A DNA stretch of 64,000 bases from a virus: positions 1 to 64,000 of the IMG/VR virus record IMGVR_UViG_3300017605_000342. One strand, written 5' to 3'. Within the stretch, counting starts at the first letter, position 1. Each line of letters opens with the position of its first letter. The notes under the pieces were generated by a model. That model worked only from the letters and a program-made list of their open reading frames with translations. It was not told the origin of the DNA and did not search any database. A program made the translations under genes and the position numbers. Below are positions 24,396 to 33,046 of the stretch, one piece after another.

Positions 24396-25145
24396 ATGAA
24401 TTCGGTAGATTTGAACGACGGTCTAGCACAGTTTAATACAACCTCAAACTACAAGTTTTCTGCAATACCTGTAGACCAGGTTGGTGCTTCTGAAATCACG
24501 TTGGTGACTCTGGTCACTGACGTTAGTGGCTCTGTTATTGATTTTGCAAAACGTATTGAAGAGATGCTTAAGACTGTGGTAAAATCCTGTCAGTCTCCGA
24601 AATGTCCACGTGCTGACAACCTGATGTTTCGGTTGATTGACTTTGCAGATTATGTTACAGAACTGCATGGGTTCAAGCCTGTGGAGTCCATCAAAGGTGA
24701 TGCCTACAATGGAATTATCCAAATCAAAGGGTCAACCGCCCTCTTCGATGCAGTTGCGCAGGCTGTCGAAGCTACTACAAAGTATGGCAAAGAATTATAC
24801 GATCAGGATTTTACTCCCAACGCCATTATCTTCATCATCACCGATGGAGAAAACAATCGACCTCCAATGGACGCCTCTGTTGTTGCAAAGGCCATTGGTG
24901 AAGCCCGAAAGTCAGAAGCTTTGGTGTCGATCACAACGGTCTTGATCGGTGTCACGGATAATTCTGCGTCCTTGTCACAGTACTTACAAGAGTTCAAGGA
25001 CACAGCAAAGATCGATCAGTACATTGACATTGGCAGTGCTACACCCGGCAAGCTGGCGAAGCTCGCTGACTTTGTGAGTAAGTCTGTGAGTTCTACATCA
25101 CAGGCTATTACAACTGGTGCGGCTTCTGCTCCATTAACATTCTAA
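24396..25145 (+). CDS. vWA-domain protein (TerY-like)
   Basis: This 249-residue protein is a single von Willebrand A domain. The metal-ion-dependent adhesion site is complete: D-V-S-G-S near residue 46, a Thr in 'KGSTALFDAV', and Asp in 'FIITDGEN'. No signal peptide is present, so it is cytoplasmic. TerY vWA proteins occur with a PP2C phosphatase and a protein kinase in the TerY-P triad; both are found 6-9 kb downstream. Five tRNAs follow directly. Its start is 2 bases after the nicotinamidase stop. Confidence 0.82.
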   Translation: MNSVDLNDGLAQFNTTSNYKFSAIPVDQVGASEITLVTLVTDVSGSVIDFAKRIEEMLKTVVKSCQSPKCPRADNLMFRLIDFADYVTELHGFKPVESIKGDAYNGIIQIKGSTALFDAVAQAVEATTKYGKELYDQDFTPNAIIFIITDGENNRPPMDASVVAKAIGEARKSEALVSITTVLIGVTDNSASLSQYLQEFKDTAKIDQYIDIGSATPGKLAKLADFVSKSVSSTSQAITTGAASAPLTF

Positions 25146-25152
25146 GTATATT

Positions 25153-25228
25153 GCACGGATCGACAAGAGGCTTAAGTCGCATGGCTGCAACCCATGCATC
25201 GGGGGTTCGAATCCCTCTCCGTGCTCCA
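25153..25228 (+). tRNA. tRNA-Cys (GCA)
   Basis: The acceptor is GCACGGA/TCCGTGC with T73 (U73 is a Cys identity base) and encoded CCA. The anticodon loop is CTGCAAC in a GCATGG/CCATGC stem. It is the first of five tRNAs in tandem. Confidence 0.95.
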
Positions 25229-25234
25229 GTTTAT

Positions 25235-25312
25235 AGGGTCGCATGCTCCAAGGCTGGCGAGTTCGCCTCCAAAGCTTACTGTGGATGGGTTCGATTCCCT
25301 CCGGCCCTGCCA
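25235..25312 (+). tRNA. tRNA-Trp (CCA), with weak stems
   Basis: The acceptor AGGGTCG/CGGCCCT with G73 and encoded CCA looks like tRNA-Trp, and the loop CTCCAAA gives anticodon CCA. The anticodon stem has two adjacent mismatches and the T stem pairs only three bases. GGCG...CGCC in the D region could form a rival hairpin. It may be degenerate or rely on unusual pairing. Confidence 0.65.
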
Positions 25313-25329
25313 TAATAAAAGTATAAATA

Positions 25330-25406
25330 CGGCTCATAGTATAACGGACAATTACACTAGCCTTTTAAGCTGTGAGATCGGGGTTCAAATCCTCGTGGGC
25401 CGACCA
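25330..25406 (+). tRNA. tRNA-Lys (TTT)
   Basis: The acceptor is CGGCTCA/TGGGCCG with A73 and encoded CCA. The anticodon loop CTTTTAA gives TTT, and the T arm GGGG-TTCAAAT-CCTC is regular. One anticodon-stem pair is a mismatch. Confidence 0.9.
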
Positions 25407-25408
25407 AA

Positions 25409-25484
25409 CGTTTCGTAGTATAGTGGCAATTACATCCGACTCTTAATCGGTAAGACGGAGGTTCAAGTCCTCCCGAAACGACCA
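25409..25484 (+). tRNA. tRNA-Lys (CTT)
   Basis: The acceptor is CGTTTCG/CGAAACG, A73 and encoded CCA. The anticodon arm CCGA-CTCTTAA-TCGG gives CTT. It is 2 bases after the other Lys tRNA, whose anticodon differs. Confidence 0.95.
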
Positions 25485-25488
25485 CAAC

Positions 25489-25564
25489 CGGACTATAGCT
25501 CAGTTGGTTAGAGCAGGCGGCTGATAACCGTCCGACTCAGGTTCGACTCCTGATAGTCCGACCA
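25489..25564 (+). tRNA. tRNA-Ile (GAT)
   Basis: The acceptor is CGGACTA/TAGTCCG, A73 and encoded CCA. The anticodon arm GGCGG-CTGATAA-CCGTC gives GAT. It is the last of the five-tRNA cluster. Confidence 0.95.
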
Positions 25565-25581
25565 TCCTTTTAGGAGACAAT

Positions 25582-26238
25582 ATGCTGGATTCATTGTTGA
25601 AGAAAGCAAAGTCATTCGTAGTTGAAGATGTTCCTGAAGCAGCACCGCTTAAAGCACGCCCTACAGTTGCTCCCCAACCAGCACCCGCCCAAGATGTAGA
25701 TTTCGGACACCAGTCTTCTACCAATGTTGAACCAAAGGTAGAAGAACTACGCACACAATTGCTCCCTACATCCGGGCCGCTGGTTATGTTCACCAGTGTT
25801 CTTAACTCATTGCAAGGGGCCATCCCCAACGAAGCTACCAGATTCCGCACAGCAGTCCAAGTACTGGGAGCACAGGGCATAACTTTACAGTTAGTATCTC
25901 AAGAAATAAATACAGTGTTAGGAAAAATAGAAGCGCATAAAAACGCAGCAGAAGAAGCCCGCGCAAGAAAGTACAAAGAACGTGTCACAGACAAACAGGG
26001 AGAAATTGACAGAGTAGAAAAACAGCTTGAGGCTAAACAAGCAGAAATTGCTCAACTCATTCTACAGAAAGATACCCTCCAAGCTGAGATTCAGACTTCT
26101 GAAACTCAAATCAAAGAGCGGGCATGGCAGTGGGAAGCAGCACGTGCTACATTGTCTGACGAGTATAATGATTTGTCTAAGAAGTTGGATATTTATTTTG
26201 ACAACAACAGCAAAGCAACTCAAGGAGCATCAAAGTGA
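25582..26238 (+). CDS. coiled-coil protein with Pro-rich N-terminus
   Basis: This 218-residue protein follows TTTTAGGAGA. Residues about 20-55 form a Pro/Ala-rich linker; residues about 100-200 form a long Lys/Glu/Gln-rich coiled coil ('VEKQLEAKQAEIAQLILQKD'). No signal or membrane segment is seen. It is the first gene of a run with a membrane coiled-coil protein, a binding-protein/OmpA fusion and an ABC transporter, so it may be a scaffold. The function is unknown. Confidence 0.65.
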   Translation: MLDSLLKKAKSFVVEDVPEAAPLKARPTVAPQPAPAQDVDFGHQSSTNVEPKVEELRTQLLPTSGPLVMFTSVLNSLQGAIPNEATRFRTAVQVLGAQGITLQLVSQEINTVLGKIEAHKNAAEEARARKYKERVTDKQGEIDRVEKQLEAKQAEIAQLILQKDTLQAEIQTSETQIKERAWQWEAARATLSDEYNDLSKKLDIYFDNNSKATQGASK

Positions 26239-27275
26239 CGACATTACCTACCGTCGCATCAGAACCAGGTAAGAAGAGTTTTTGGAAGCGACCAGAAGGC
26301 ATCACCGGAATTGTTTTTAACGTAGCACTGGGTGCAGCTATCTTCTTCGGTTGGGGTACTATCGTGCCGTTTGTGTTAGCGGCTGCGGTCAATACTCTTA
26401 ACCTGATTGTGGTATCCCTCGCAGCGGCTGGCATCGTGTACGTCATGTTCGACAAGAACTTCAGACGGTTCTTGTGGTACTTGTACCGATCTGCAATGCG
26501 TTGGGTAACACAGTTCATCGTCGATATCGACCCTATCGGTATCTTGAAAAGCTATATAGAAAAGCTTATTGAAAAACGTACAGAGTTAAACGACTCAGTA
26601 GCTGAGATTCAAGGCCAGAGACAAAAGCTGGTTAGATTACTAGCTAAAAATAAAGAAGAGTTTAAAACTAGCCTAGCAAAACTACAAGCAGCTAAGGCTC
26701 AACTGAACGACTCTGACCCACTCAAGGCGAGACAAGCGGTTAGAATCGAGGCACTGGAATCAAAGCAGGCGGATCGCCTGCACCAAATGGTTACGACACA
26801 GGAAGGTCACGAAAAGAAATATGACTTCATCGTCCAAGCATTGACAAGATACGGAGAAGTGTGCGACGATAGTATCACGGACATGCGCAATGAAGTCTCT
26901 TTCAGGGAGCAAGAACAGGAGCAGGCCCGATCCTTCAAGAAGGGAATGTCTGCTGCTTTTGGAATCCTGAAAGGGTTGCCAGACGATCAGGAAATGTACG
27001 ACATGGCTTTGGAAACTCTCGAAAGAGAATACACAGAGAACATGGGTAGGGTTGAAAATGTTTTGGACATCACCAAGAATGTTATTTTACAGGCAGACTT
27101 TAACGATGCAGCTTCTTTAGCAAAAGCAGATGCATTGTTGTCTGACTGGAATAACAGTCACACAATACTACCTACTAAAAAAGAACAAGCAGCAATTACA
27201 GCAGCGCCTTTTTACATCAGCCCGTCAGAAGTTGTGCAAGTAAAAGCTAAGACGGCTGACAAATTGTTCGACTAG
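26235..27275 (+). CDS. membrane protein with cytoplasmic coiled coil
   Basis: At 346 residues it has two membrane spans near 25-45 and 50-73, then a long helical region with coiled coil ('ELNDSVAEIQGQRQKLVRLL', about 118-220). The C-terminal part is also helical. It overlaps the previous coiled-coil gene by 4 bases, so the two may interact. No family is recognised. It sits just before the membrane-anchored binding protein. Confidence 0.7.
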   Translation: MTTLPTVASEPGKKSFWKRPEGITGIVFNVALGAAIFFGWGTIVPFVLAAAVNTLNLIVVSLAAAGIVYVMFDKNFRRFLWYLYRSAMRWVTQFIVDIDPIGILKSYIEKLIEKRTELNDSVAEIQGQRQKLVRLLAKNKEEFKTSLAKLQAAKAQLNDSDPLKARQAVRIEALESKQADRLHQMVTTQEGHEKKYDFIVQALTRYGEVCDDSITDMRNEVSFREQEQEQARSFKKGMSAAFGILKGLPDDQEMYDMALETLEREYTENMGRVENVLDITKNVILQADFNDAASLAKADALLSDWNNSHTILPTKKEQAAITAAPFYISPSEVVQVKAKTADKLFD

Positions 27276-27286
27276 GAGCGTCACTC

Positions 27287-29074
27287 ATGGCTACTCGTGT
27301 TAAGCTACTGCCCAAATTAGTGGGCATTTTCGCCATCGCTGCAATCTTTGCGTTCGGCTACAGGTCGTTGATTTATCATGGTATCGTCAAGCGGCCTGAT
27401 GCTTTGAAATCGCTTGTTCCGATTCAAACAGAAGACATTCAGGCAGAAGTGTTACAGCATGACACTAACGTTAAAGTAGTTCCTTTACCTAAAAGCATTG
27501 TTACGCAGATAAGTGGGCCTGTTATCAAAGGCTCATTGTGGTTCTGGAATTCACAGTTCGGAGTCATGGTGGCTAACGGCGGGCCACTTACCACACAAGG
27601 CTCATTGGTCGAAGCTCAAGGCGTGAAGTTACGTTTAGAGCGTCAAGATGACCCAGAGCAAATGCGTAATGAACTTGCGGTGTTTGCGACGGCTCTAGCC
27701 GGGGGTAACCCACACCCAACTGTTGGTACCCATTTTGTGTTTATCATGGGCGACGGTTCTGCTGCGTTCTTGGCACCGCTCAATGAACGGCTAAAGAAGC
27801 TTGGGCCGGAATACATTGCTGAAGTTGTGGACAGTGTTGGGTACTCACGTGGCGAAGACGGCTTTTGGGGACCTGCGACTTGGAAGTCGGAACCTAAGTT
27901 AGCCAGAGGTTCTTTGATTGCTGTCGTGCTACGTGACGGTGATTGGAATTTGATTTTGCGTTGGGCGCACATCAACGATATTCCAGTTAATCCAGATGAA
28001 AAAACGTATGACCCCAATGCCATCAATTTACTGGCAACGGCTACATACATTGAAGCATCACAGCGCTACATCGCTGGTTACTGTGATGAACGACCGCTTA
28101 AAGACAAGCCTGCTGAAATGGCAAAGCTCTGCGTTAACGGTGTTGCTACGTGGACACCCGGCGACGTGATGATTGCCGAAAAGAAAGGCGGCTTAGTTCC
28201 TTTGATGACTACCAAGTCAGCGTTCTTCCAGATGCCGAATACTGTAATCGGTATTAAAAAGTGGAACGCCGCAAACGCAGACAAGGTTGCTGGTATGATA
28301 GCCGCGTTTGCCCAAGGTGCGGATCAGGTGCGCACTAATCCAAACGCCTTCCGTAAAGCAGCAGAAATCAGTGTAGCTGTTTACAAAGAACAGGATGCCG
28401 AATATTGTATGCGATACTTCAAGGGTGTTACTAAAAAAGATCTACAAGGTAACACTGTAGAACTAGGTGGCTCTGCTGTATCTAACCTAGCAGACGTGCG
28501 ACAACTGTTTGGTATGGATGGTGGCCCTAACATTTTCAAGAAGACTTACGAAACATGGGGCAATGCTGTTATCCAACAGTATCCGACGTTGATGGCGGCG
28601 TATCCTCCGACTGAGGAAATCCTCAACACTCGGTACGTTGCATTGGCGTCAGCTAAAATCAACCAAGCTGAAGCATTACCTGCTGATGCTCCGACCTATT
28701 CTGAGAACGCTCCTATCACAGAAGTGATTGGGCATAGGGCATACAGTATTAATTTCCGTACAGGGTCTGCTGAAATCCTACCTAATTCTTACTCTGTACT
28801 AAATGAAATTGTAGACGACTTGGTTACGTCTAACACCCAAGTAATTGTACATGGTCATACCGATAACACAGGCACGGCGGCTGGCAATGAGTCCTTGTCA
28901 AACGCTCGTGCGCTTTCTGTCAAGCGGTACTTCACTGTCAAGGGTGGAACAGCAGTTCCGGCTGTCAGAGTGAAGACAGTTCCCCACGGACAAGACGAGC
29001 CTGTGGCTGATAACAGCAGTGAGGCTGGTCGTGCTAAAAACCGTAGAGTGGAGATTGTTCTAGGAAAACAGTAA
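27287..29074 (+). CDS. ABC substrate-binding protein fused to OmpA-like domain
   Basis: This 595-residue protein has an N-terminal membrane anchor (about 8-28), a central region resembling a periplasmic binding protein of the NitT/TauT (NMT1/TauA) type, and a C-terminal OmpA-like peptidoglycan-binding domain from about 490. The OmpA pattern is 'VHGHTDNTGTAAGNESLSNA' followed by 'RAKNRRVEIVL'. It would hold a solute-binding domain between inner membrane and cell wall. The adjacent permease and the ATPase gene complete a transporter. Similar fusions are annotated in bacterial chromosomes; finding one in a phage is unusual. Confidence 0.8.
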   Translation: MATRVKLLPKLVGIFAIAAIFAFGYRSLIYHGIVKRPDALKSLVPIQTEDIQAEVLQHDTNVKVVPLPKSIVTQISGPVIKGSLWFWNSQFGVMVANGGPLTTQGSLVEAQGVKLRLERQDDPEQMRNELAVFATALAGGNPHPTVGTHFVFIMGDGSAAFLAPLNERLKKLGPEYIAEVVDSVGYSRGEDGFWGPATWKSEPKLARGSLIAVVLRDGDWNLILRWAHINDIPVNPDEKTYDPNAINLLATATYIEASQRYIAGYCDERPLKDKPAEMAKLCVNGVATWTPGDVMIAEKKGGLVPLMTTKSAFFQMPNTVIGIKKWNAANADKVAGMIAAFAQGADQVRTNPNAFRKAAEISVAVYKEQDAEYCMRYFKGVTKKDLQGNTVELGGSAVSNLADVRQLFGMDGGPNIFKKTYETWGNAVIQQYPTLMAAYPPTEEILNTRYVALASAKINQAEALPADAPTYSENAPITEVIGHRAYSINFRTGSAEILPNSYSVLNEIVDDLVTSNTQVIVHGHTDNTGTAAGNESLSNARALSVKRYFTVKGGTAVPAVRVKTVPHGQDEPVADNSSEAGRAKNRRVEIVLGKQ

Positions 29075-29886
29075 TGACTTCAATCAAGGGTGCGGGTACC
29101 TTAAGGCTAGCCCGCACCTTATTCACCCCAAACGAAAGTGTTCCCACCAAAATTTATTACTGTATACTTTTAGCTTATTTGTTAAGTTCTGTGTTCATGT
29201 GGGCATTCTACCCCTCGCCCATATTCCCAACCCCATTAGGTGTTATCGAAGCCCTGCCTGGTTTATGGAACCAAGGATTAGGTTATGAGTTATGGGTAAG
29301 TATCACACTCAACATGCAGGCGGTTGCTATAATGTCTGTGGTATCCCTGCTTATTGGGTACGCTGACACCATTACGGCTCTACGACCACTACCTACGTGG
29401 GTGAGTGCCTTCCGGTCTAACGGGTTTGTTGGATTGCCGTTGTTGCTGACGTTCCTTATTAGCAGTCAGCATTGGATTAAGGTCATGTTACTAGTCATCG
29501 GCATGTCAGTGTTTACGGTGCCGTCAATCGTTGCTATGATCCACGGAATGCATCGTAATGTCTTTGACCATGCGCGAGTACTGCGTATGAACGAGTGGCG
29601 GGTGCTGTGGGAGGTAGTAGTACTAGGCAAGTTCCATGAAGTGTTGGATATCTTGCGCACCAACATGGCAATTGGTTGGATGATGCTACCAATGGTAGAA
29701 GGGCTGTTCAAAACTGAAGGTGGCATCGGAGCTATGATCCTAGCTCAAAACAAATTCTTTAGATTAGAAGAAGTATATTGTATTATCTTTGTAGTCATTG
29801 CGGCGGGATTACTCCAAGACGCAGCAATAAAGGGAGTGCGACGGTTGTTATGCCCGCACGCATACATTAACACGGAGAAGAAGTAA
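29074..29886 (+). CDS. ABC transporter permease (NitT/TauT type)
   Basis: This 270-residue protein has about six hydrophobic spans and the permease EAA-like loop 'ARVLRMNEWRVLWEVVVLGK' near residues 168-187, followed by 'AIGWMMLPMVEG'. This is the membrane part of a binding-protein-dependent importer such as SsuC/TauC. It starts at the TAATG junction with the binding-protein gene. The substrate cannot be told. The ATPase gene is 711 bases downstream, past three small genes. Confidence 0.78.
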   Translation: MTSIKGAGTLRLARTLFTPNESVPTKIYYCILLAYLLSSVFMWAFYPSPIFPTPLGVIEALPGLWNQGLGYELWVSITLNMQAVAIMSVVSLLIGYADTITALRPLPTWVSAFRSNGFVGLPLLLTFLISSQHWIKVMLLVIGMSVFTVPSIVAMIHGMHRNVFDHARVLRMNEWRVLWEVVVLGKFHEVLDILRTNMAIGWMMLPMVEGLFKTEGGIGAMILAQNKFFRLEEVYCIIFVVIAAGLLQDAAIKGVRRLLCPHAYINTEKK

Positions 29887-30194
29887 TGTTATACAAAGAC
29901 AAACTAGGACAAGACATTAAAGTCGGTGATTACATAGCGTATGGTGCGGCATTGGGTAGGTGTTCTACGATTCATTTAGGGCGAGTGCTAGAACTTACAC
30001 AAAGTAAAGTAACTGAGTGGCATCACGACAAGCCAACACCTAAGCTAAAAGTACGCGCATGTACCAATCATAGTTGGGATGAAACTAGAGGCATGCAGCT
30101 ACTGTCAAAACCAGTGTCGTTAGGTTTCTTTGAACGTTTGGTTGTGTTGCATCCAGACACCGTACCTCAAAACATTAAGGAACTACTACAATGA
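29886..30194 (+). CDS. hypothetical protein
   Basis: This 102-residue protein starts at TAATG after the permease. The N-terminal 'DKLGQDIKVGDYIAYGAALG' and following strands look like a small SH3-like barrel common in phages. The function is unknown; it may be unrelated to transport. Confidence 0.6.
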   Translation: MLYKDKLGQDIKVGDYIAYGAALGRCSTIHLGRVLELTQSKVTEWHHDKPTPKLKVRACTNHSWDETRGMQLLSKPVSLGFFERLVVLHPDTVPQNIKELLQ

Positions 30195-30490
30195 GCCAAA
30201 GTAAGCGTTTACCACTTGCAGAAGTTAGAGTAGCCTGTGGGCGGTGCTTCTTGTCAGTCGCTGGTATCGCAGTGGCAATGGAAACGGACCCATGCAGGGA
30301 GATATCTATACCGGAAGCATTACTAGAACCTATACCACAACATGAATTGGACAATGCGTACATTGGAGGAAAGGCAGCAAAGGATTTACCAATTGAAGTT
30401 GTTAGGTATTTTCGTGGTGACAGTTGGACTCCCAAGATGCTTGACTACGTGGCTGACAAGATAAATAAGGCGGTGGAGAATGGATTGTAG
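30191..30490 (+). CDS. hypothetical protein
   Basis: This 99-residue protein overlaps its neighbour by 4 bases. It has CGRC near residue 16 and 'DAYIGGKAAKDLPIEVVRYF'-like helical sequence further on. No family is recognised. Confidence 0.58.
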   Translation: MSQSKRLPLAEVRVACGRCFLSVAGIAVAMETDPCREISIPEALLEPIPQHELDNAYIGGKAAKDLPIEVVRYFRGDSWTPKMLDYVADKINKAVENGL

Positions 30491-30593
30491 TTGTATTTTA
30501 GGGCTTATCGGGCCTGTAGGTGGCTTCATTGTGGGTGTTATGTGCCTGTATGGACTATATAGGATCACATGGAAAATAATGTTTGGAGAGTAA
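30480..30593 (+). CDS. 37-residue single-span membrane protein
   Basis: The ATG follows GGTGGAGA and lies within the end of the previous gene. The product has one hydrophobic span ('CILGLIGPVGGFIVGVMCLY') and a short basic tail. It ends 3 bases before the ABC ATPase start, so it could be part of the transporter complex. The function is unknown. Confidence 0.6.
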   Translation: MDCSCILGLIGPVGGFIVGVMCLYGLYRITWKIMFGE

Positions 30594-30596
30594 CGA

Positions 30597-31442
30597 GTGT
30601 ACACCAGAGACGAAGTGTTATTGCACATAGAAAACGTATCTCAAAAATATGAAGATAAAGTTGTTTTAGAAAACTTAAGTATTAAGATACATAATCTACA
30701 TGCAACAGACGCGGCGGTAACTGCCGGACAGGTTGTAGGATTCTTAGGGCCTTCCGGTTGTGGTAAGACACAGTTGTTGCGTATCATATCTGGGCTACAG
30801 CGCCCAACCACTGGAGAAGTATTTATAGATGCAGATAAAAAACGTATGCGTAAAGGTATGTGTGGTGTGGTTTTCCAAACGTACCCACTGTTCTTGCATC
30901 GAACAGTTATGGGAAATTTGTTGCTAGCCGGAAGCATGGCTGGCATGACTCATGCAGAAGCTATGAACACCGCCAATGAACTGCTGGCTACGTTTGAGTT
31001 AGAAGGATCAGCAGAGAAATTTCCAGGTGAGTTGTCTGGCGGTATGCAACAACGTGTTGCTATCTGCCAACAACTTATTAACATGGACAGTAAGCTAGGG
31101 CATACAGATACACGCTTGATGTTGCTGGACGAGCCGTTTGCTGCATTGGACCCGCGCAATACCTTTAAGACGTGCAAACTACTACGTAAGGTCGCTGACA
31201 TGCACGACCTAAACACCATCGTTGTCGTCACACACGACATACGTGCGGCGTTATCAGTTAGTGACGTGCTGTGGATCATGGGCAGAGATAGAGACGAGAA
31301 CGGTAAGGTATGCTCTGGCGGAAAGATAATCCAAGAGTTGGATCTAGTCAACCAAGGGCTAACGTGGCACCCAGAAGTAGAGTCACTACCAGCATTTATA
31401 AAGCTTAACAAAGATATCAACGAACTATTCCACATACTGTGA
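30597..31442 (+). CDS. ABC transporter ATP-binding protein (TauB/SsuB-like)
   Basis: This 281-residue protein has a GTG start after GGAG. Walker A is GPSGCGKTQ at 51-59, the Q loop is 'GVVFQTYPLF', the signature 'LSGGMQQRVA', Walker B 'RLMLLDEPFAALDP', and the H loop 'VVTHDI'. All catalytic elements are present. It would power the importer formed by the permease and the OmpA-linked binding protein. The C-terminal tail (about 240-281) is longer than in TauB. Confidence 0.9.
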   Translation: MYTRDEVLLHIENVSQKYEDKVVLENLSIKIHNLHATDAAVTAGQVVGFLGPSGCGKTQLLRIISGLQRPTTGEVFIDADKKRMRKGMCGVVFQTYPLFLHRTVMGNLLLAGSMAGMTHAEAMNTANELLATFELEGSAEKFPGELSGGMQQRVAICQQLINMDSKLGHTDTRLMLLDEPFAALDPRNTFKTCKLLRKVADMHDLNTIVVVTHDIRAALSVSDVLWIMGRDRDENGKVCSGGKIIQELDLVNQGLTWHPEVESLPAFIKLNKDINELFHIL

Positions 31443-31449
31443 GGACACT

Positions 31450-31761
31450 ATGAACTTTAATTTGGCAGTAGGTGTAGCACAAAAAGACTCAGGCATCGCG
31501 GCTGCAAAAGCAGCCAGGGTACAGCTTGTTAAGTTGGCGCGTGAGGTTGCCAAAGCCACAGCAGCAGAGAGAGAACTTCGACTCGTCACGATAGACGATG
31601 TATATCGTGTACTTGCCATGAAAGGCCATGACGTTAGCCAGCTAGGAAATGCTGCTGGGTCAGTGTTCAAAGAATCGTGTTGGGAATTTGTCGGATGGAG
31701 GCCATCTGAACGAGTCAGTAACCATGCAAGACCTGTTCGAATCTGGAAATATGCAAACTAA
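31450..31761 (+). CDS. conserved small phage protein
   Basis: This 103-residue protein has 'DDVYRVLAMKGHDVSQLGNA' and 'GSVFKESCWEFVGWRPSERV', then 'HARPVRIWKY'. The pattern is familiar from many phages. The family has no established function. It follows GAGGAC and precedes the phosphatase with a short overlap. Confidence 0.7.
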   Translation: MNFNLAVGVAQKDSGIAAAKAARVQLVKLAREVAKATAAERELRLVTIDDVYRVLAMKGHDVSQLGNAAGSVFKESCWEFVGWRPSERVSNHARPVRIWKYAN

Positions 31762-32572
31762 TCATTACACTGCTATCGGGGCTGATCACAAAGTTTGTCA
31801 AGACTACGCTGCATCAGGGCTAGTAAACAACGTGGAGTTCGGCCCCACATTCTATGGTATAGTGTGCGATGGATGTTCTTCTGCACCACACACAGAGTTT
31901 GGTGCACAGGTTATCACCCACGCTGCTATCCATCAACTTAAAGTAAATCCATACAAGGTGCCAGAAGACTTCATACGTGAAGTTATGAACCGCGCAAGAA
32001 AAGCTATCGAGCCACTAGATATTAATCCTCGGTGTTTGTTAGCTACGTTACTGCTTGTGCGGGCCGACGACAAAGACACCATCGTGTGGCTGTGGGGTGA
32101 CGGGTTATGCCGCATCTCTTATCAAGGTGGCACAACAGTTACACAAGAAGTGGAGTATGACTCCAACGCTCCGTTTTATCCATACTACAGCACCACTAGA
32201 ACAGAGCGTGATTCTTACCTCAGTTCTTTTGATCTTGTCAAACGAGTGCGCCACTCAGATGTTTACCATGATGGCCGGGAGCGCGGTGGAGAAGAAATAC
32301 TTAAAGGTCCCGAAGCAATGCTGGTATCAGGCTTGTGTGTTAATACAGCAGACATTAAAGCAGTGACGGTAATGTCAGATGGTATCAAGTCGTTTCAAGA
32401 CGTGAATCAGGCTCCTGTGTCACAGCACACGACGATCAACGAAGCAACGATATTCAAAACCACAACCGGACAGTACATTGAACGCAGAATGCACGCCTTC
32501 AAGCAACGCCTCTGTGTGGCTAATGGCTGGACACACTACGACGATCTTGGTATCGCGGGAGTAGCGCAATGA
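31751..32572 (+). CDS. PP2C-type serine/threonine phosphatase
   Basis: This 273-residue protein has the PP2C metal residues: 'VCDGCSSAPHTEFGA' near 36-50, 'WLWGDGLCR' near 112, 'VMSDGIKSF', and a final 'YDDLGIAGV'. It is a stand-alone catalytic domain. The start could be 27 bases upstream; 31751 has the better ribosome site. With the vWA protein and the kinase at 33047 it forms a TerY-P-like set, expected to reverse kinase phosphorylation. Confidence 0.82.
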   Translation: MQTNHYTAIGADHKVCQDYAASGLVNNVEFGPTFYGIVCDGCSSAPHTEFGAQVITHAAIHQLKVNPYKVPEDFIREVMNRARKAIEPLDINPRCLLATLLLVRADDKDTIVWLWGDGLCRISYQGGTTVTQEVEYDSNAPFYPYYSTTRTERDSYLSSFDLVKRVRHSDVYHDGRERGGEEILKGPEAMLVSGLCVNTADIKAVTVMSDGIKSFQDVNQAPVSQHTTINEATIFKTTTGQYIERRMHAFKQRLCVANGWTHYDDLGIAGVAQ

Positions 32573-32667
32573 AAGACAGAATCTTTTGGTGGTTAGTTGA
32601 ATACGCACAGATTATATCTTGGATAGTTTTGATTATCACATTGTTTCTTCTGAGATTTTGTCAATGA
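32569..32667 (+). CDS. 32-residue single-span membrane protein
   Basis: The ATG overlaps the phosphatase stop, and the stop overlaps the next ATG. The product is 'MKDRIFWWLVEYAQIISW' followed by 'IVLIITLFLLRF', one membrane span. The function is unknown; coupling supports it as a gene. Confidence 0.62.
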   Translation: MKDRIFWWLVEYAQIISWIVLIITLFLLRFCQ

Positions 32668-33044
32668 ACGCAATACAAGCAGCAAAGAAAACTAAGGCGG
32701 CAATAGCAAGACAAAAGAAAGAAGAGCGGCTAAAGGAATTGCAGCAAGAAAGAGAATCCAAGAAACGGGTTGCTACGGCCCTAGCACAGCTTGATTGGTA
32801 CATGCGGGAAGTTAATAAGAGAATCAGAGAAGCCATCAATGCGGGTGTACACAAGGCAAACTACGACTTTGGGGATGATGACACTGGTAGAGCACTCATG
32901 CACGCGGTACGAAAAAGATTAGAGAAACGAAAGTTCATCGTTCATACAGGATACTACTCTGAAACACACGACTACGGAGATTTTAACGCGCCATGTGTAG
33001 TAGAGGAATCCGGTTTTAATATGACCATTTCGTGGGGTGCGTAA
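32664..33044 (+). CDS. charged helical protein
   Basis: This 126-residue protein has an N-terminal basic coiled coil ('QKKEERLKELQQERESKKR') and a C-terminal mixed domain with 'RKFIVHTGYYSETHDYGDFN'. The function is unknown. It lies between the phosphatase and the kinase and may be part of that set. Confidence 0.6.
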   Translation: MNAIQAAKKTKAAIARQKKEERLKELQQERESKKRVATALAQLDWYMREVNKRIREAINAGVHKANYDFGDDDTGRALMHAVRKRLEKRKFIVHTGYYSETHDYGDFNAPCVVEESGFNMTISWGA

Positions 33045-33046
33045 GA

